In this document: piece after piece, positions 61,401-64,000 of the stretch
Layout of the letters: each line of letters begins with the position of its first letter
Numbering within the stretch: the first letter of the stretch is position 1
DNA from: Sordaria brevicollis
Taxonomy: Eukaryota > Ascomycota > Sordariomycetes > Sordariales > Sordariaceae
Length of the DNA stretch: 64,000 bases
Reading direction: 5' to 3'
Assembly (NCBI GenBank): GCA_033439795.1
Contig: JAUTDP010000011.1
Span: forward strand, 310,001-374,000
Position numbers and translations under genes: made by a program
Notes under the pieces: model-generated
Databases searched by the model: none
What the model saw: the letters and a program-made list of their open reading frames with translations, nothing else
Told to the model about the DNA's origin: nothing

Positions 61401-62424
61401 AACCAGCGCCGGCAGTGGTGATGGACACGGACAAGGGCAAAACGGACAGCAGCAGCAGAAGAAACAAGGAGAAGAAGAAAAAGAAGAGGACCAGGACCAG
61501 GTTAAAGACCAATGGACCCTCCCTCTCCAAACCCTCTCCTCTGATAAAGCTTACTCGTCACGTCTGGACCTGCAAACTAAGATGAGAAGGCGGGTGTATG
61601 ATCACTTACTGGCGGAGAAGTGTACGAGGCTGAAAAAGGTTGATGGCCTACCTTTCAATCGCGAGGAGGTTTTGAGTAAGAGGGATGAGGTGTGGAAGGC
61701 GCTGGTTGCTAGGGGGGTGTTTTCTGTTCCGGGGTCGACTCCTATGAGCCAAACTCCTGCTGCTGCACCGGCTGCTCCTGCTGCACCGGCTGCTCCTGCT
61801 ATCACTGTCTCTGGCAACGGGGCGAGGCAGGGAATTGGTGGCCAGGGGAATGGATATGGGTATGGTAATGGGCTGCCGAATGTACCAGGCATGCCGGGGT
61901 TGCCTACGGGTGCTAGCAGCTTTGGGTCGGCAGTGGGGTTCGGGTTTGGAAGTCCGACGACGGTGGTGGGGAGTGATGCTGAGGGGTTTGGTGGACATGG
62001 GCAGGGGAATGGGCAGGGGAATGGGAGGAGGCAGAGTATGAGTCCTGTTGCTGGACGGGCCCAGGGTCAGGGTCAGGGTCAGCAGTATCAGAGCAACAGT
62101 CCGCTCAATGGAAGGGGCCGCAACATCAATACCAGCCAGATGAATGGGTTGGGGCACGGTGGACAGTTCAATGGTCAACTGAATGGACAGCAGCTCGGAC
62201 ATCAACTTAATGGTCAGCAGCAGAATGGTGTCAACGGGGTGCTAAGAGAGGTAGACATCAACGCTAACAACGGGATGGGAAACGGCCATGGAGTGAATGG
62301 TTGCCCACCTAATGCTGTTAGGAACGGGATGAACCAGAGAGAAAGAGAAATGGAGGAGAGAGTCAGGCAGATGCAGAGGGAGAGGGAGGAGAGGTGGTTA
62401 GCTGAGGATAGCTTTGCTGGGTAG
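55438..62424 (+). CDS. cdc11: Septation initiation network scaffold Cdc11/Nud1, leucine-rich repeat protein
   Basis: It anchors the septation initiation network kinases and GTPase at the spindle pole body and so controls septum formation. A single exon of 2328 residues. The start is the ATG at 55438, giving MGHAWLDSLSEDWPSQP, the usual beginning of filamentous fungal Cdc11; the frame upstream has only a TTG start. After a Ser/Gln-rich part (SQSQ runs, about 40-65) follow about 1500 mostly disordered residues with basic patches and many SP/TP sites. The block LIPDRVGNMVLDRERNVWV near 1124-1145 looks conserved. Leucine-rich repeats run from about 1588 to 1965 (LCLSHKRLESL, LDASHNEIRNL, LKMTNNQLSSL, VDISNNQLTSL, LNLEGNQI). 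The tail after about 2100 is an Ala/Pro stretch, then Gly/Asn/Gln-rich, ending in a short charged helix (REREMEERVRQM). C-terminal repeats plus the N-terminal block make the assignment firm. No intron is needed. Confidence 0.92.
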   Translation: MGHAWLDSLSEDWPSQPGSLASNASQFAKKLGGHQHQHQRSQSESQSQSQSQSISRSQSRPATASHSRNLSQAGSTTSQTGSRRQPPKTPPSRIPRPNSNRTSANNSILQQQQDDRSNAASRRDSTKSLGDRIRDRQRAIDARSRTVSIAESQQSDGSVIHNTVNRKELDGSPGRKQDTPEWKRRLVYRELDYGEAPDLFTSAGAILESIFKPPPSAPAPAAASTSNNNMADTNTNATAPNGRGFESQYESQAESHVEITLPSSPPYLGRERDPSTVEIHVEESLQSLPTIPKENEEEVEEEQQQQEQEPQRRKIPEIRYRRATDSSDPSQGSESSFRASTTQQQTYPKVRTRTPSSSASSHLGNFSAGSRQASGQSVLRHEDFSPILLTVHDGGEGNSSFVPEISADELRYRLETLRKNQLRMARTGRSDSGASVSGKSESGKSEAEVAAETGGSSRSDNKAGDTNNTSKDYEKLGSYINVRRGGRSADGSFQNHMLSSALNDISELNPEESLQASTPKRFPSVKVEHWDDYEHVPEQVSGNISDEISPRTRPAFPRIPNLSVATKRVPSSQQGAGSPLKLFQPYDTFTSEILQRRLSQYHNDTPGEQASFGQQTGDESPVNISYMDSAGYLSPPKTHGRRGRETGQRKASVAVNQFGAGVLDGYEFQDEFSYQSVGASGVEGDKENQGPNDDSQHEPRIPVFDFSRPSSPSEADADAETDADASNSSVRRKRQKPVDSGSSKRHSKSGSSSAHKKRHAFTHIPATLATPSKRRTDPAPEFKRPRTSPSKDPTPKRRRTLHESDIEFGLEDLSPSPETQSMKLSYQQIQATIDKRRKELRAEKSREQQVEPETPSGKDVPRPRTPTPLQRSSLQKEGKKGRMPLTDLITKGSSRPTRPSSKASSKGRTPKKHGAPGSAMNTDRKPSIKTEDFLIEANKIMAMIREKAASGLTSVEESDEYDSRHDADGESSYEESTQESFLRPPSREGRPPLTRMSTKQEDPVLAERLKQYEEASDMGDIMGSSLRSAALHRQGFGTVRQDEKHHASKKGGPVLPDFREDGVISDPPNIRISWNPALKTKLSHENVNDGRNTQSESDNYTGRSSHTTSSKGSDTRKTIAPESVLHLIPDRVGNMVLDRERNVWVRKRPSNGFMGSRQNSFIASEVSEDDPFADIPDLTVDITEELEKLRLTTNQRGQEHENEQDDLGFDQPSDVATPFGNDDFLNAEPQWQPTESRRDSDTSNPGKQNKPTTTDEQRDAKPSLQSQNSQNAGAGTGVDVEHEIGIYEDRVSNTPQAARRRHLTISFSSPIASIIQDIQDVADDVDSDADAPSALGLTGGEGNINNNKQQHPRKRSLPPLPPRGYTKQQQQQVPQQQPRGRRTVSISASKLRNEIASGSASRSRSTSRGPPRHLSVKGQTYMARPVSRIDEHDEESSNANKNSFRFNGHDQPSLLSPQPQGMELSIVAAAETSMVNQEDHEAQQHNSISFLVATPAHHLRPCSMSGTDPAHIISQYVGTFSLSPLSDFTIHPHGDESSLALEASYVIGNHHLVTGDHHTRGRSMSMSTRDLVAKLTEVEPFEPYWEDMRNLCLSHKRLESLHALEEFCGRLESLDASHNEIRNLTGAPSTIRFLKMTNNQLSSLTAWGHLINLQYVDISNNQLTSLSPFKQLVHLRELRVDNNRLETLEGIKFHDGLQVLRARGNCIEEVDFDGANLVHLTELDLRGNKIRRVVNLDQLPVLSSLNLEGNQIEVFEVGSPAALRSGPSSPTTEHGQAVSSLRYLHLNDNSLSHLSIHALPHLRLLHADRNRLVRIHGFSRARHLDSLSLREQQGPEPLDLDHLLSRAYEVRKLFLSGNYLGTTVNPKGVEESGFNPSIDLLNLQLLELANCGLTKLPMDVGQMMPNLRVLNLNMNALEDLSPLRGVPRLKRLFVSGNRIRDLSALVGVLGGFGCLAAVDLRGNGLVMGFYSPVQELCKSSSLSKPNRTTSAGSGDGHGQGQNGQQQQKKQGEEEKEEDQDQVKDQWTLPLQTLSSDKAYSSRLDLQTKMRRRVYDHLLAEKCTRLKKVDGLPFNREEVLSKRDEVWKALVARGVFSVPGSTPMSQTPAAAPAAPAAPAAPAITVSGNGARQGIGGQGNGYGYGNGLPNVPGMPGLPTGASSFGSAVGFGFGSPTTVVGSDAEGFGGHGQGNGQGNGRRQSMSPVAGRAQGQGQGQQYQSNSPLNGRGRNINTSQMNGLGHGGQFNGQLNGQQLGHQLNGQQQNGVNGVLREVDINANNGMGNGHGVNGCPPNAVRNGMNQREREMEERVRQMQREREERWLAEDSFAG

Positions 62425-64000
62425 GCCAGTTTTGTCTGGTCTGCGTGGGCAGGTCAGGGAAGAAAAAAGGAGGAGGGGAAAGTGGCGGAAGGGAACAAGG
62501 GAAAAGTTATGTCCTGATGAAAAAAGCGAGCGAGCATGGCTTATGTGTGTCATGAGTTCAATGAGCTGTCATGTCATGTCATGATTACGAACGAAAAAGT
62601 TTCCGTCTGGTTTCTGCCTGGGTTGGCTGGTTTGGTTCTTTGTTCTGAATGGTTTCAACGAAGCAAGGAGTTATGCGTGCATAGCATTGGAATGGAATGT
62701 CTTTATGGTTATGGATTATGGCTTGATATGGTTTATGGTGTATGGTTTCCTTTTTCTCTGTGTCCGGGTAACTTACAGCTACTCGGTTAAGGGTGGCTTC
62801 ACAATTTTATGAAGAGCATGGCATGGCATGGCAAGGCTTGTGAAACTTGTTATGGATTATGGATTATTTCATGGCTAGGAAACAAAAGTAGGGTGTTGAA
62901 TGAGGAGATGAGGTGATTGATGCCATTTCTGAACAAATCTCGTGAACAATGTGTTTTCAGCGTCTCGTGGTTGTACTAACAGTGTCTCACCAGGCTATGC
63001 ACACAAATTGTTAGTGATCAATGGAGTGTGTCTCGATCTGAACAACCAAGTCTACCAAGGGAAATTAAATGGTATGACCAGGATCAACAGCAGGTCCTCT
63101 CCCAAAATTCCACCTATCAGCGTACCCACACCCAGAAGATCCTTTTCCGACCACAAGATAATGTGATTGCTTCGATGTGCTCTGAAAGCGTGCCTGTCTC
63201 TGTCCATGGAGTTATGCCACTATCAATCACCTCCGGCTGACAACACCCAAAATTGTTAACGCGACATCTCAATCACAAAAGGTACCCACCACCCGACTTT
63301 CCTGGCATTCTACCCAGCCAAACCAGATAAAAACTTCCAAAGCCGAAAAGCATCTTCTTCCCGACCTTATCTCCCATGATTTAACTCCCTGCCGACTGAA
63401 AGGCAAATGTTTCGACCGTCCTAAAGCAGTACATGTAGAGGGAGTTGGTGACGGCAATTGCTCCGCGCTGTGCCACTGGTGCACTGTACCAACAGCGCCA
63501 AGAAACGATTCCGAAGTCCAACGCGGCACGTGAGAGAGCTTCTTTCAACGTCAGTCGTACTTTCCCACCTCTCCTCACCTCAGTCATACCACCATTCATC
63601 GCTCCTGCCCGGCCGCCCTTTTTAGTCAATATTCTTCTTACTTCTGGGAAAGTGCGAAGGTCTCGTTTGAGGAAAGAGGAAGGCGCAAAACTTCGATTCT
63701 ACGGGGCGCGTGCTGCGGCTTGACTTTTTCTCCTCATCAACTTTCTCCCAAAACGCTCCAACCTCGAACTCTCATGTCCTGACGAGATGCCGTCCCAACA
63801 AGCCTTTTGATGGCGTTTACACGAGGAACTCGAAATAATGGATTTGTTCCCCATCCCGTCACCGCACTCAACATGACGCTGATCGTTCGTATTTCACTAA
63901 CACCTGATCACCAGGAATTAACCCGTTGGTACAATGTGGCTTGACGGTTTGTGAGTTTGGAAACCAACGAGCCGTTTAGTGGAACAAACCATCAACCTTC
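62425..64000. other. Region downstream of cdc11, no supported gene
   Basis: It begins with the 3' untranslated side of cdc11, purine-rich, followed by simple repeats such as TCATG near 62563-62583 and GCATG near 62815-62835. Frames at 62942-63166, 63028-63240 and 63445-63723 are short, overlap other frames and carry no recognisable protein. ATG codons near 63787 and 63873 could belong to a gene running out of the window, but the visible part is too short to judge. Confidence 0.45.

Noticed and set aside
63445..63723. 92-codon frame near the right edge as a gene
   Set aside because: Overlapped by antisense frames of similar length and without domain or splice context that would support it.

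Overview
The window looks like a piece of a filamentous ascomycete chromosome, most likely Neurospora or a close Sordariales relative. The genes have short introns with GT..AG ends. The protein set is typical of Pezizomycotina: a Kcs1-type inositol phosphate kinase, a peroxisomal hydratase/isomerase, ATG27 and the SIN scaffold CDC11. The first 35 kb is very A+T-rich, nearly devoid of CpA/TpG and full of TpA, which is the mark of repeat-induced point mutation (RIP, C to T at CpA). The species is inferred, not proven.

Layout. Positions 1-465 are ordinary unique sequence. Positions 466-34942 are one RIP-mutated heterochromatin-like island. By following terminal repeats and target-site duplications it resolves completely into five transposons nested in each other. 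(i) The outermost is a PIF/Harbinger-type DNA transposon (about 4.7 kb once insertions are removed) with 30-bp inverted ends, a 3-bp TAT duplication, a Myb/SANT-like gene on + and a DDE transposase on -. (ii) Gypsy element A (2710-16461, 294-bp LTRs, duplication TAGCG) lies in the Myb/SANT-like gene. (iii) Gypsy element B (6234-13064, 259-bp LTRs, duplication GTCGG), of the same family, lies inside A. (iv) Gypsy element C (17202-33206, minus strand, 301-bp LTRs, duplication ATAGT) lies between the two Harbinger genes. (v) Gypsy element D (25833-33194, plus strand, 295-bp LTRs, duplication GTTTC) lies inside one LTR of C. All are inactivated by RIP. The five elements plus their duplications add up exactly to the length of the island.

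Positions 34943-38778 hold no gene I can support, except a cluster of ACCTGGAAA-type motifs just upstream of the first gene. From 38779 on the sequence is normal genic DNA: KCS1-like kinase (+, 38779-43132, one intron); an enoyl-CoA hydratase/isomerase family gene ending in the peroxisomal signal SKL (+, 44391-45235) with an apparent one-base frameshift in a C-run; ATG27 (-, 46096-47490, two introns); a large, mostly disordered conserved fungal protein of unknown function with a perfect 9-copy TAGFG repeat (-, 48881-53110); and the leucine-rich-repeat septation scaffold CDC11/Nud1 (+, 55438-62424). The last 1.5 kb shows no supported gene.

The five genes do not form a pathway. They are separate housekeeping genes in signalling (inositol pyrophosphates), lipid oxidation, autophagy and cytokinesis. 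The most informative feature of the window is the nested transposon island, which gives a relative insertion history and a case for studying how RIP acts on self-nested repeats.
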